From positions 310,001 to 374,000 of the forward strand of contig JAIUPT010000042.1 in NCBI GenBank assembly GCA_022315425.1: a stretch of 64,000 nt of DNA, in the 5' to 3' direction. The translations under genes were made by a program, and so were the position numbers. The stretch is from Pseudevernia furfuracea (taxonomy: Eukaryota; Ascomycota; Lecanoromycetes; Lecanorales; Parmeliaceae). Shown piece by piece: positions 21,528-32,927 of this stretch; positions within the stretch are counted from its first letter, which is position 1; each line of letters opens with the position of its first letter. Under the pieces are notes generated by a model. The model ran no database searches. It was not told the DNA's origin and was given only the letters and a program-made list of their open reading frames with translations.

Positions 21528-23697
21528 TATCGGAGGTCGGTCCAAAATTTTCCGGTGTGATGAAAGAGTACGAATACCTGTGTTCAGTATAGAAAAAGAG
21601 ATGTCAAGCAAGCCTTTCCGTCACTTCCAGGTTCTACGGAATGAGAACTGCCTTTAAGCAACAGTGAAAGAAATGCGAGACGCGATTCATGAAGAGAAGA
21701 AAGGAGGAGAAGGATTTGGCAATATCCGCATCTTACTTAGACAGCAGCGGCGCAGTCTCATATCCTCCACAGCTTCTTATGTGGACACGGCGGCCGCTAG
21801 CTGGGCATGATTGTGGAGAGGATAAGGCAGAGTTGATTGCTTACATCAGTACCACGGCAGCCTTGGCCAAGCATAAGGTCATAGACCTACCTTTGTTACG
21901 GGTGGTTGACATCAGTGGCTATTTTATCTGTAGGTCAGACTAGATGTCACTGAAAATCCGAGATGAAGTTAGGGCATTTCATAGTTGTAAAAGAGTCGTA
22001 GCTATCGCCTTTTATCATGACAGTCCGTGCACTTCTGGACGCTCAAATAAGACGCAAAAGATGCATGAGTCGAAGGGCAAGGGGCAGACCATTGACCAAC
22101 TTTGCGGGCTCAGGGTAAGGTACCTGATGCTGTCTGCAGATGGATGCGGAGTTATATTTAAATCGTTTCATTTTTACCTAGCCTAAGTGAATTTGCTTAC
22201 CTAAGGTAGGCATCAATTCGACCATTGAGATCTCGACGAGTTGACCCTTAAAAAAAAGTAGAGTAACATCTCCGGCTGCGGCCGAAGAATCTAAATATAG
22301 ATAGATATTATTCTCTTTAATTGGCTCTCTCCCCTCCTTTTCCTTTCGTCCAACGGTATATTCTCTCATCTTGTTCTTTCACGACCGAGCGCTTGGTTTG
22401 GTGGCGAGATAGTGATGATGATTGCTCGGTGATATCGTACGCTATACCATCACGCTTGAACAGCCAACGTGTTTGTTTCTAAGACTGCGCTCAAAATGCA
22501 GGCACTAGGCGAGTCTCGTCAGAGACGCGAAAATAGGGATCGAAATGTGCATGATGCTGCGCTGAAGATCATGTGTGCCTTGGTGCCAGTATCATGCGGG
22601 GCGTAATTCTCCGACCCCTGCAGATTATTGATTAATCGGCGTTCGTTTGAGAGAGCTACAACTCAGTTCCGGACAGTCACCCACCCACACTAGAGCGCCT
22701 TCAATACCATAGCCGAGAGCCTCGAGACGAAACGTGGCGCCTTCAGCTTGTTTTGTCAGCATACAAGTTTACTCTGTGGCCCATACTCTAATCATCCTTC
22801 GTACAGCCCACTTCAATTTCCTCACCATGAGACTTTATCAAGCTGCATACCGCGCCGCTTTTGGCTCTTAATAATAGGCCTACGTCGGCATCCCTCTGTC
22901 TCAGATAAGCGCTGAGGGTTTGACAGCTGACGTGCTTAGACGACCAAAACACTCGAACCTCTACCATTACGAGAAAGATATCCCACAATATCGATTTCGA
23001 CGTTCACCCTTCTAAGTTATCTCTATAGGAGTAAGCTGTGTCTCGGCTGCAAGGCATTTTAGTGACACTGCAACCTGGACTTCATTTCTGGTGGTTGTAG
23101 GACACTTCTCAACACTATTCATAATGCATGCAGTCTCGTCAAGGCTACAGACGAGAAGGCGAGATTTATGCGGCCCATCGATCCTAACGAACATGTCCGA
23201 GCAAAAAAATTACTCCGGCTGACTGCTTGATGTTGCATCGACGCGAGATGAATCCTTTTCCCCCTCTTCCCTCGTGCATATTTGGTCATAGGGCATAGAT
23301 GACGCAGTCTTTACCGTGGCTGATACTCAGCTGCAAACTAAAGGTTGCACAAAAGATTTGCACAGATTAGACTGACCTACCCATTCGCTATCTTGCCTAC
23401 ATGACTTCTTTTTGCAAGACGAAGTCGCTTCTCTCAGTCCTTTACCTGTTCAGGGTTATGGCATGCTCCGCCCTGCATTCACCTGCCCTACAACTCATTT
23501 GCCTCCTCCTAGAAATTTGTTGTGAGAGTGCGATGTCATACAGCTGCTTCTGATCCCATTAACAGAGCGCGTCCTCCATCCATCTCTGCAATCCATCTAC
23601 AACGGACTGCTATTCACTCTGGCGGCAGAACATCGATATCATCTCGAGATCTTCAACCTAACTTCTGTCAAGCAAAGCATAGCGGAAAGAACAAGCT
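21528..23697. other. Long intergenic region
   Basis: About 2.2 kb without a gene I can support. A minus-strand ATG frame at 23194-23012 (60 codons, RIDGPHKSRLLVCSLDETA) followed by another short frame at 22988-22788 has protein-like composition but no family match or consistent splicing. The left end should carry the promoter of the GPI-anchored protein gene, the right end that of the rhodopsin-domain gene. Confidence 0.4.
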
Positions 23698-25248
23698 ATG
23701 TCAACGGCTATTGAACCAGCGGACATACCTTCGCAGGGATTGGAGCAAGATTTTTCTAGTCGCAACACTCTCTTTCCGTCCATACTGGCGACCGTCTTAC
23801 TCTGCGGCATCTTGACAACACTGTTCACCGCTGCCCGCTTGATTACAAAGCGATTTGTCTCGACGTACGATGTTGAAGACTGTGAGTCCCAGAAAACTCA
23901 CTTCACGAAACCTGTAACCTCTAACGCGATGAGTCGTCCAGATTTCTTGATAATGGCATGGGTACATTCTTTCAGCTAGAGCACCTCGCTTTCAATGACA
24001 TACGAATCGACTGACTTCAACCAGGTTGCTAGTTTAGCCTACGGTATGCTAATCCTTGTAGCTGGGCTGGATGGACTCGGCCATCATGTTTGGGACTTCA
24101 CATTGGACGAGTTGCCTAACGTAGCTAGACTACTACAGGCAAGTCGAAGACTCTGCTCTCATAAGCTGCCGCATGCTTGATGATCGCATTCTGATCCCAT
24201 CCAGTTCACTTGGGCCCTTGAGATACTCTACATTCCTACAATATGGCTAGCGAAATCATCGCTACTTTTCCAGCTGATGCATATCTTCACACCCATGAAG
24301 TCTGGGCCTGTCTACTGGGCCTGTCACGCCTTGATCTGGGGCAACTTGGTCTTTTACATCTCCATTCTATTCACGATCATCTTCGAGTGTCATCCAATCG
24401 ACGAAGTCTGGAATTTATTCTACGAAGGTCACTGCATCAATCGGAACACGGTGTTGGTCGCCTCTGGTGCGGTCAACGTATTTTCAGATCTTCTGAACCT
24501 ACTGCTCCCCGTCTGGGCAACGTGGCACTTGCAGATGGCGCCGAAAAGGAAAGCTGGCATTACAGCCGTTTTTGCCACGGGAATACTGTAGGAGCTCCCG
24601 TTCCTTCTCCTCTTCTAGTCCCAGCGGTCAAGATCCACTCAGAACATCGAGACTAATCAGCTCGATGGATCAGCGCCTTTGTTTCAAGTATCTGCAGACT
24701 TCTGTACGCCACACGCATCGAGCACAGCGCCGATACCTCCTTCATAGTCGTTCAGATCGGACTGTGGGCGTATGTATTGACCATTCACGCCCTTTTTCTC
24801 TCTCTCTTCAAAAATAATCGACTCACCCACAATTAGGCTGGCAGAAGTTGCCACCATTATCCTCTGCACCTGTTTCCCCATGATGCCTCGGCTGCTGAAG
24901 CTCATCTCCGAGAGGAAAGCCAAATCCAAATCCAAATCCCCTTCGGCCTCGCCGCTAGGACATGCATGGAAGCGAAAACTAGCCAATGGCGCCAAAGTCG
25001 AAACTTCAAGTGAAGCAGGCGGTGCTGGATCGCACGCAGCAGAAGAAGAAGAAGAAACCAGACTCAAGCGCCCATACGAGCAGTTGGGGGAGGAAGGACA
25101 CAAGATGAGCGGTGGCAGTACAGGAATGTCGAGGAGCGAAGATGTTGAGTTTGCAATGTGGGACCGGTCCGATGTACGAAGTTACGGCGATTTACTCGAG
25201 CAACGACTCAATTTGGGGTTTACCCTTCCCCAATTTTCATACGCCTGA
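23698..25248 (+). CDS. Rhodopsin-domain integral membrane protein (PTH11-like, seven helices)
   Basis: Fungal integral membrane protein of the family with a rhodopsin-like seven-helix domain, often near PTH11 receptors; ligand unknown. Exons: 23698-23881, 23942-23961, 24025-24138, 24205-24587, 24674-24769, 24837-25248; 402 aa, all phases close. The second exon is only 20 nt. The third intron (24139-24204) has a GC donor (CAG|GCAAGT). Seen: helix 1 SILATVLLCGILTTLF, then DYFLIMAW, the LDGLGHHVWD loop, WALEILYIPTIWLAKSSLLF, Cys in FECHPIDEVWN and EGHCINR typical of the extracellular loops, VNVFSDLLNLLLPVWATW, and W-ALAEVATIILCTCFPMMP as helix 7. The tail is Lys/Glu-rich and cytosolic, a possible signalling region. 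Confidence 0.9.
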
Positions 25249-25507
25249 GAGACGTACTTCTTCATAGCAGATGAGAGCCTCCTGGTACTCTACTACGACT
25301 TGATGATGAACGAGCTCAAGAGATACAGCTCCCTTTGGTTGAGCTTGCACCAAAGTCTTGCGCTCTGGATACCGGTCCCAAAGATTTCGTCCTAGAGGCT
25401 ATAAGACACGAGTGGTACACTGAGTACTCAGGTGTTTTTGCATTGGGTACACCAGAGATGCGACTGCCAAAGAAATTCAGATTGCGACTGTGAGCATCTG
25501 CATATTG

Positions 25508-26600
25508 TCAGGGCCTCGCCCGGAAAAGAGGCAGCAGATTCACGAGCCTATTGCGCAGCAGCGCAAAGATAAGCCGTATGGGACCTAGGATAAAACTAGG
25601 GCTCCAGACATGGTGCACATAATAAGAGCCCACGACTGTAGCCAACAACGAGCTCCATTCGGCCCACTGCAAAATCTCACTTTCCCAGTCTTGCAGCGTC
25701 ATTTCGCCTTGCAAGACCTGCTTCAGAGTCATGCAGTTGACAGCACTGTGGTTGAAACTCATGCCGGTATGAGGGCGCATAAGTGTGAGTGCTTCCCCGA
25801 CAAACAGGACATTTCCATCCAGGAATGAAGCCCGCGTGAATGAGCGGTCTCGAACCGTTGAAACGAATGGCAGCGTCGTCTTGTTGACCAATTCGAGGAA
25901 GCATGGCGTCATAACCTGAGAGGCGTAATCTTTCTGCTTTTGCCATATCTCTGGTTTCATTTTGCCCATGGGTAGCGTATTTCGATGGGTGCGGTTCTCT
26001 GTGTCAGTAAGGTTTTCCTGCAAGCCTTTGGACTCAGCTGGGCAGTTGTCATATCAGACGTAATTGATGAAGCGCTTTCCCGCCTCGAGAGTGTCATTTT
26101 CTTCAGGGATCGCGTAGCTGCTTACATGTAAGTATGATTGTCTGAAGCCAGTCAGTCCTAGAATAGACTCACCCTCCGATATATCCACGTGGCATTGCAA
26201 AGACACTGAATCTCTCTTTAAAGAGCTTCCTTGTGGCTTCTGAGACGTCCTTTTCGGGTACTGTATCACGCCAGACGAGTATCCTAAGTAGGTACGGCGG
26301 TTCTGCATGGTCGAACATGAATTTTTCGCGGATGATGGAGTTCTGGCCATCTGCAACAATGACAAGATCCGCATGGATGATCTGACTTCCCCCGGTCTGG
26401 AGGTCGTCGAACTCAACGGTTGCGAACTGGTCAGTGGATACAATGCTTGTTGCCCGCTTTCCCCTATCGTAGATTGCTTTGCCGTCTGATACAGGGGCGT
26501 TGATCAATGCCTGGACAATATTTGCTCCGAAGCCCGTCAAACTTCGCCCTCAGTCTGTAATGGAGTACATTCCAAGGCTTAATAGCGAGTCTTGGCAAGC
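25508..26600 (-). pseudogene. Decayed FAD-dependent monooxygenase (N-terminal half missing)
   Basis: Relic of a fungal FAD monooxygenase of the aromatic-hydroxylase type. The frame enters at about 26600 with PWNVLHYRLRAKFDGLRS, shifts by one base before APVSDGKAIYDRGKRATS, continues through the LVIVADGQNS motif (family DG motif) and MPRGYIGG, is broken again near 26160, resumes as SYLHVSSYAIPEEN, hits TGA in INYV*YDNCP where the family has Trp, and ends after GEALTLMRPHTGMSFNHSAV (a GD-type FAD-binding motif with the family Asp replaced). The N-terminal GxGxxG nucleotide-binding domain is absent. Truncation, two frame breaks and one nonsense codon (TGG to TGA, a G-to-A change) make function unlikely. 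Confidence 0.85.
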
Positions 26601-26911
26601 AGAGTTTCTATCTTAAGTAGGTAGACTTTCTAACACTTCATAGAAGAATCAGTCAAGAATCATGTTTATATCCTCCTTCAATTCCAATAGAAGAGCATGG
26701 CAGGATAAGGAAGTATTGTAGGGTGGAAGAGTATCGTAAGGTAGACAAGATAATAAATGACTACCTGCGTACCGCAGGGTCTACTCTATCCGGCCACACT
26801 GGTGCGAGTCGCCAAGCCGCCAAGAGACGCCGTGACGCGCTTTCGTTGTCTCACTACTTCGACTCTCAAATGCCATTTCGTTACCCATAGCCTCGTAAGA
26901 CATTTGACATC
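26601..26911. other. AT-richer spacer upstream of SWC3
   Basis: About 310 bp, AT-rich in the left half, between the monooxygenase relic and SWC3. It probably holds the SWC3 promoter. The lost 5' part of the monooxygenase gene is not found here. Confidence 0.4.
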
Positions 26912-28581
26912 ATGGACAAGAGAAGGCTGTCTACCAGGAATCGTGGTGAGCCTCCAATGAAAAAACGGGCCCTGACCCCACCGGCACCACCTCGAGCACC
27001 TCCTCCACCATCCGCTCCACAGCAACCAACCGAGCCTATCGAAGAAGGGCTGCCTTTCAGACTAAAAGATCCACGACTACTGCCAACTCTTCCTGGACCA
27101 CAAGATGCGAACCTGTCAACTCAAGAATACCAGACCATCTCCGAGAGGTTAGCGCTTCCCGTGCACCTTGGTCACTGATGCTGACCAGTTACAGTGGAGT
27201 GTTGGCAGCGTCCATAGAACAATCGCGGCAAAAATGGCTAAAGGACGGTGGAGCCTTCGAGCGCTATTGGGAGAAGCCCTCCAAGAAAAAAACCACGTTC
27301 GAGGCTCCCAACCCGCCGAAAGAGACTATGTCAAAGCTCGGCGTCTGCTCATTGATCATCGAGCCCCACGTTTTCGAGATCACACTCTACACTGTGAAGG
27401 ATATTCCCATGTCCTATGCACCTCTACAACCCCCTCCGCTTTCGAGTCCACAATACAATCCGTTCGCGACTGCTGCGACCTATCCTCCGTACAACTACAA
27501 CCCAGCCCCTGCACCTCTGAAATACCAGGGTCAACAACAAAATCTGTCCTCACAAACTACACTTCCTCCGTTCCGCGAAGGTTTTGCTCAATTTGATCCT
27601 CAAGAACCTCCCCTGACAAATCACGCACCGTTACCCGCTCCAGCGCCCGTTGTTGCCACCAAACCACCTAGCCGATCGAGGGCAACAAGTACCAGTCAGC
27701 TGGGCGGGTCTCAGGATCAGAACGGGGAGTCCAAACAAGATCCAGTCATTCAGATGTTAGCGACACGGGCTGCTTCTGATCACCGTCTCAAGACTCTCAT
27801 GAAAGTAGTAGCCTCCGGTCAAGCGTCTCCAACTCAGCTTAAAGATTTTCAAGATCATATCGACGCGCTCAATACTATCTTGAAAAGCCAGCCAAACCCG
27901 ACTGAGCTTTTGCAGGGCGAAAACCGAACTCAGCCGCCTCCACATGGTGGGCAAGAATACGTATCTCGGGTCGTTGTTCCTACTTCAAAGCCAGATAATT
28001 CTTGGACACAGATCCCCTCGGCAGTGCCCTACTCAAATGCTCATGCACAAATCTCAATCAAGACTGAACCTTCTAAGACCCAACCATTTACTGCTCCGTC
28101 AGCAAGCTCAAAGTCAGCATACACTGTGCACAAGCCCGAAATCAACTCTATTGTCTTTGACTTTGGAGGCACGGGTGACCGTTTCTCGTTCCCAAGATTC
28201 AGCATCCTCGAATATCTTTATGGAGGGACTCAGGTCATTGCGTCATTCTTGGTAATCAGAAGAGGTAGTACAGCAAAGCCAGGAAAGTACAAGGACACAA
28301 AAAACTACTACCAACCAGTCACCATGCGCTTGTCAACGTCCCACCCACGAATTTTGGAACCGCTGGCTAAAATCGTTGCACCTCCAGACGAAGTGAGAAG
28401 GTACATGGATAGTGTCTTCGACAAAATGAGTCGCGCGGAGACAGTGTTTCTTGCAACTAGGCTGCCACGCGCTCAGGACGGTGAGGGACCACAAAAGCCA
28501 GAATCAGCTCCACAACCGGATCCACAGGTAGTCCGACCAGTATATTCACCACCAAACTCTATCATGCCGCTGGCAGCTTAG
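26912..28581 (+). CDS. SWC3: SWR1-complex protein 3
   Basis: Subunit of the SWR1 chromatin remodeller, which exchanges H2A for H2A.Z in nucleosomes. Exons 26912-27147 and 27189-28581 (intron only 41 bp); 542 aa. Seen: a basic, Pro-rich N-terminus (MDKRRLSTRNRGEPPMKKR), the Swc3 domain core SGVLAASIEQSRQKWLKDGG followed by FERYW, and the EPHVFEITLYTVKD strand. After this comes a long Pro/Gln-rich, probably disordered region, and a conserved C-terminal part (NSIVFDFGG, DRFSFPRFSILEY). The splice creates the start of the SGVLAAS block, supporting the border. Nuclear. Confidence 0.88.
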
Positions 28582-29475
28582 GCTTGCCTACCTCAGACTG
28601 CTAACCATCAGCTCGCACAAGTGACAGATTTTCACGTATGACTGAGAACTTCAAGGGATACCGAAAATATTGATTTCGTTCTATCATAAGTAGCGAGGCT
28701 GCAAGTGCCTTTTGCTCTCAATGGTGGTATCCGTTGTTTTGCTTAGCCAAAAACAGTGTGGCTCAAGGAACTAGTGATGGACTTGGGGGCAGGAACGCCG
28801 CTCTTGATAAGACCCACATGGGTACCTTCAGGCTTCGTCCTACCTTGCCTAAGGGAGAGTTGGGAGAGTGATGTTTTGACCTCGCTGTGTGTCCGAAACC
28901 GGAGCATTCAAGTTACTCTCAAACCTCTCAATTGCTCTACTCCTGATAGGCAAGTTTTGAAGGAGTTCCAACTTTTGCATTTTTGCCACTGCAGCGTTGC
29001 TACAGATCACGCTTTCAAACTTTCGCTCATTTCACACGCTCCTCTCTTCATCTGAGACTTTCCCTTATCGCGAGTGTGGATTGGTTCTACTTCGGGCTTG
29101 CTCTTTTTGCGATTGGGTTCCGCCATCATTCTGTTCCCTGCAAAACTTGCTCATAATTCTTCAGTGCAACATAATCTGCTCATTGCGGGCACATCGCGCA
29201 GGTATCGCCATTTTAGTCTTTGCAATACGATCCAGTCGAGCTCCCTAAATTTAGATTCCTAACGACCGACCTAGTAATCGTGAGCGTCCTGCGTCCACTT
29301 TTTGTTGGGTTTGGGAATATTTCTGGCGGCATTCCCAAACACATTCTTTTGAAGAAATTTGATCTCCCTTAAAATCAATTGCCGCATGGGAGGCCTCATC
29401 ATGGTTCCAGAAAAGCTCTAACATAGCTATTGCGCACCTCCGACCAATTGATATCCCACACTCTTTGCCCTCATC
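28582..29475. other. Intergenic region with a perfect 10-bp hairpin
   Basis: About 900 bp between SWC3 and the next co-oriented gene. It contains an inverted repeat, GTTTGGGAAT (29309-29318) and ATTCCCAAAC (29331-29340), with a 12-nt loop, about 140 bp upstream of the next start codon. No gene seen. Confidence 0.5.
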
Positions 29476-31107
29476 ATGCTTCCATATGGTCCCCTCACTG
29501 CTGTGCTGGATTTCATCGGCTTAGCCAGTACAGTCACCGTCATTGTCTGGCTCGTCTCTGGTCTTCAGCCCCTATTCAAAAGGGTAAGGGACTCGTGCCG
29601 GGCCTGTCAACCACCAGAAGGTCGTGCATTGCTGCTATGGATCGTCTTCCTGATCCCCGTAGCGTGGGTGGCTGCCGCTGCTCTCTACTTCCGCAACTTG
29701 TTTTCGCTTTGGGATTCTATGGGAACCTGGCTCGAGAACCAACCAGTCAACAGACCAGTGTATGCGTTACTGCACCTTTACCTCTTCTTCCTGCTCGTCT
29801 TTGGAATCTACGCATGGGCTATTACCATTTTCGAAATCTCCCAGAATCGTAAGGTATTCAAAGACCTTTTCATGATTGCGAGATTCAATACAAGGGGATA
29901 CCAAGCCATTGAAGATCAGGAGGCCCAGCACGGTTCTTCCTCCACAGATCCAATCGATGCTGGGATTGGAACCATTTCCGCCGTCGGTAACGTGCGTAAC
30001 ACGAACTCGCTTCCACAAGATAGCGAGGGCGACACAATCACTATGACCCCCTCCTCCCCTTCTTCATCAAATGGTTCATCTGGAATCGACGAGCCCGAAT
30101 ATGTCGACGACGATCAATATGGTCACCAGGGAGTCAGGCTTCGCGAGCCCCTCGAGGATCGAAAACAGAGGAAACCGAACGGCTCACATACCATCGACCG
30201 GTGTGGATACGTCCAAGAAGAAGATGATGACGATGACGATCCATATGGTCTCTACTACGCCACACCTCGTATGAGTCCTCAAGACCAGAATGCCAGAATC
30301 GACGTTGAAACCCTCAATATTAGGGAGCCGCATTCGCCTTGTGATTCTTGCTCCTCTGCTCACGCCGCGTCGATACCAACCGCCAAACAGTCTGTAGTTC
30401 GGGTGCCAATAACGCCTACGAGTCCCACTGCAGATGCTGAGGATGCTGACACCGAAAAGACTGATGTCGAACGGAAACAGCGCGAACGCAAAAACCGCAA
30501 CTCGGCAACGCCCATCCTACAGAGGCCTCATGCAATCACATCAAATACATTACCACCATACGGCACCAACCTCTTGCTTGGGATAGCCCCAACCCTCGGT
30601 GACGACGAAGAAAATACCAGGGCCCTTGAATCCAACCTTAGAGCTCATATTCTAGAACCCCGAGATCGCACTGGGGCCAGCACACGCACGTCTGGCAAAC
30701 CGAAACCCAAACCCCCTCCCATGTCCGCTCCAGCCTTCTACACTCGCCCTGCCACCCCGCCTCTGGACTTGCGGGATTGGGAAGCCGGACTATTTTGGAG
30801 GTCTCAGGGAGCAGATGGCAGTGGGGGTGCAGCTTCGCGAGATGAGCAGGCCTACATGGTACCCTTCGACGAGATCATGGTCGACATGCGAACCGGAATG
30901 CGGAGAAGAGTTCACCCTCCTATGAGGCCGCGTCAGCGAAAACGTCCTGGGTCACCGTATCCGTTCGTTCAGGGACGGCAAGCCGCGGGGCCTGGAGGAG
31001 GCAGAGGTATGAGGGATTTGTCGCTTGTGATTCCTGATGTGGAGGTTAAATCTCACCGTGGGGAGGGGGGGGGAAGTGATCGAAGTGGCGAGTTTTCGAG
31101 GTTCTAA
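29476..31107 (+). CDS. Three-helix membrane protein with long disordered tail
   Basis: Single open frame of 543 aa from ATG 29476. Seen: three hydrophobic segments in the first 120 residues (LDFIGLASTVTVIVWLVSGL, LLLWIVFLIPVAWVAAAALYF, YALLHLYLFFLLVFGIYAWA), then an acidic/Ser-rich tail with an EEDDDDDDPYG stretch, a repeated pattern of Pro-rich short motifs, and a basic Arg/Pro-rich region near the C-terminus (RRRVHPPMRPRQRKRPG). I do not recognise the family. The topology suggests an endomembrane or plasma-membrane protein with a large cytosolic tail. No intron is needed. Confidence 0.7.
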   Translation: MLPYGPLTAVLDFIGLASTVTVIVWLVSGLQPLFKRVRDSCRACQPPEGRALLLWIVFLIPVAWVAAAALYFRNLFSLWDSMGTWLENQPVNRPVYALLHLYLFFLLVFGIYAWAITIFEISQNRKVFKDLFMIARFNTRGYQAIEDQEAQHGSSSTDPIDAGIGTISAVGNVRNTNSLPQDSEGDTITMTPSSPSSSNGSSGIDEPEYVDDDQYGHQGVRLREPLEDRKQRKPNGSHTIDRCGYVQEEDDDDDDPYGLYYATPRMSPQDQNARIDVETLNIREPHSPCDSCSSAHAASIPTAKQSVVRVPITPTSPTADAEDADTEKTDVERKQRERKNRNSATPILQRPHAITSNTLPPYGTNLLLGIAPTLGDDEENTRALESNLRAHILEPRDRTGASTRTSGKPKPKPPPMSAPAFYTRPATPPLDLRDWEAGLFWRSQGADGSGGAASRDEQAYMVPFDEIMVDMRTGMRRRVHPPMRPRQRKRPGSPYPFVQGRQAAGPGGGRGMRDLSLVIPDVEVKSHRGEGGGSDRSGEFSRF

Positions 31108-31389
31108 GGAATAATTTTAATCGCAAAGTCAAATAAGTTTTGTATCTCCATGTTTTTTTTTTCCATCAATCAGATAAATTTAATAATCCTGTGGTTCTTG
31201 ACCAATTGATCTCAGTGACGCTTCTTCAATTTCACTGGAGTACTCCTCAGACAAGTATATTCTGGTCTGTCCGTCAACATTGCTCAGACAATCTCCCCAC
31301 AATCCCCGGAAAACCAAATCCCACCCTTATCATACATCAATCCTCTCCTCTCCACTTCACTCCACCTCACCTTCCCCTCCACCCTCTCA

Positions 31390-32203
31390 TCAACTACTAT
31401 TAACCAGCTCCTTAACCCCGACAATACTCACACTCTGCGACGCCGTCGCCGACGCCGACGCCGACGCCACCCCACCCGCCCCAGTCGCACCCCCCACCAC
31501 GCTCGCCCCCGGCGCGCCCGCCCGCCCCGCCCCGACCCTCCCCTCCGGCCCCATGACCCCACTCATGACGATGCCGAGCACGTCATGGCTCAGGACCCAG
31601 CGGGACTGCCGGGGGCCGGGCCCCCCGGGCGCCGTGATGAGGTGGCGCAGGCCGGTCAGGGCGGACGCGAGGCGGCCGTAGGTGCCGAGGCCCGGGAAGG
31701 GGCCGGAGGCGGCGAGGGCGACGCGGTCGTGGACGAAGGTCCAGGCCGGGTGCGGGAGGGGCCCGTCGCCGTGGGCGGCGATGGTGGCGGCGATGTCGGA
31801 CTGTGCGGCCTCGAGGCAGGCGGTGGCGGCGGTGGCGGAGGGGAGGAGGGGGCCGTAGGGGAGGAGGCGCAGGGCTGGGGGGGAGAGGGGGGGGTTGGGT
31901 TAGTTGCTGGGTTTGAGGGGGGGGGGTTGGTTTGGGGTTTGGGGTTTGGTTGTGTAGACGCGGTGGATGTTGCGTTGTCCGCGGGGGGAGGGGAGGGAAG
32001 GAAGGGAAAGGGTTTCACGTACAGAGAGGTGTATCGGGGATGGGGTACCAGCCTGGTGGGGATGGTGGGAGAGGGTTGTCGCCGGGGTTGTCGACGCTGG
32101 TGATGTTTGCCAGGCCGACTGCAAGGTTTATGGGTATGTTGATGGAGAAGGCTTGCGGGAGGAGTGTGGTGAGGCCGAGGACGAAAAGGAGCGTTGGAGA
32201 CAT
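31390..32203 (-). CDS. Secreted protein, GC-rich gene, function unknown
   Basis: Minus-strand exons 32203-32023 and 31874-31390 with a 148-bp intron; 221 aa. Seen: signal peptide MSPTLLFVLGLTTLLPQAFS, a Pro-rich stretch (PLPPSPPGWYPIPD), a conserved-looking domain (LPYGPLLPSATAATACLEAA, HPAWTFVHDRVALAASG), and an Ala/Ser/Gly-rich C-terminus. Splicing joins CT CT|CC CTG in phase 1. Exon 2 is strongly GC-rich (C/G at nearly every third base), and the intron is an almost pure C/T tract on the coding strand. No Cys-rich effector pattern is seen. Without a homologue the function is unknown. Confidence 0.75.
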
Positions 32204-32927
32204 TGTTGTGGATGGTAAGAGGGAAAGTCGTAGGCTTGTGCGGGTACCAGTGCAGAAAGCTAGGAGGGAAGAAAATTGGAGACAAATGCAGGTACGAAGA
32301 GCTGGTAAAGAAAGTGGGCGGAAGCGAAAAGTATGTGGAAGGGTTAGGAACTTTATAGCTATATAGCGAGCCAATGTATTGGGGTTTGAAACTTCGGAAG
32401 ATGCACGCATGTAGTATGTGCGCGAGCGCCTAAAGGCTGCCACCTCGGCTGGTTTGTACTCTGCGGCTCATGAGGAAACAATTTCGCTCATGTGCATGAA
32501 ACCAAATGGCGCTTTGCACGCGAGTCTCCGCCAAGATAACCGTGATCAAAGCCAAAAAAAAAACTCCGCAATGCCAGTGTGAGAAGACATCCGAGATGAC
32601 TGCAGTGAGATGAGATACTCCCCGGTAACAAACATCTGTGAGAATGCGGGCCTATATGTGTGAATCGAATAAAGCAACTCAAACCATGGCTCGCTAGATA
32701 ATTTCGCCCATGTTCCTATAAGCGCGAGGAAAAAAGCATAGCCAACCATGAGTGGAAGCCGTGGGTAGGTTGCTTTCGGATGCTTGACGCGACATGCGCA
32801 AAACAAGCCTCTGCACCCCTGCATTTGCAACTTCTGATCTATCTTGCGCAGAAACAGAGAAAAACGTGCGTTACAGCAGTGAGCCTTAAATCTAGGAATG
32901 CAGTGCCGAGCTCATCGACTTCTCATC
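32204..32927. other. Intergenic region, nothing recognised
   Basis: Promoter side of the secreted protein gene and 3' flank of the MEMO gene. A minus-strand frame of 94 codons (32546-32830) has a hydrophobic stretch but no family features and was not called. Confidence 0.4.

Noticed and set aside
22788..23194. Two short minus-strand frames in the 2.2-kb gap
   Set aside because: Phases do not join through any good intron and no family is recognisable.
23698..28581. Secondary-metabolite cluster around the FAD monooxygenase
   Set aside because: The monooxygenase is a relic and the neighbours are a receptor-like protein and a chromatin subunit; no synthase or other tailoring enzymes nearby.
31585..32103. 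Gly-rich plus-strand frame of 172 codons
   Set aside because: Antisense shadow of the very GC-rich secreted protein gene; Gly runs are complements of Pro/Ala codons and of the C/T-rich intron.
32546..32830. Minus-strand frame of 94 codons with a hydrophobic stretch
   Set aside because: No homology, no conserved context, poor start; composition compatible with chance.
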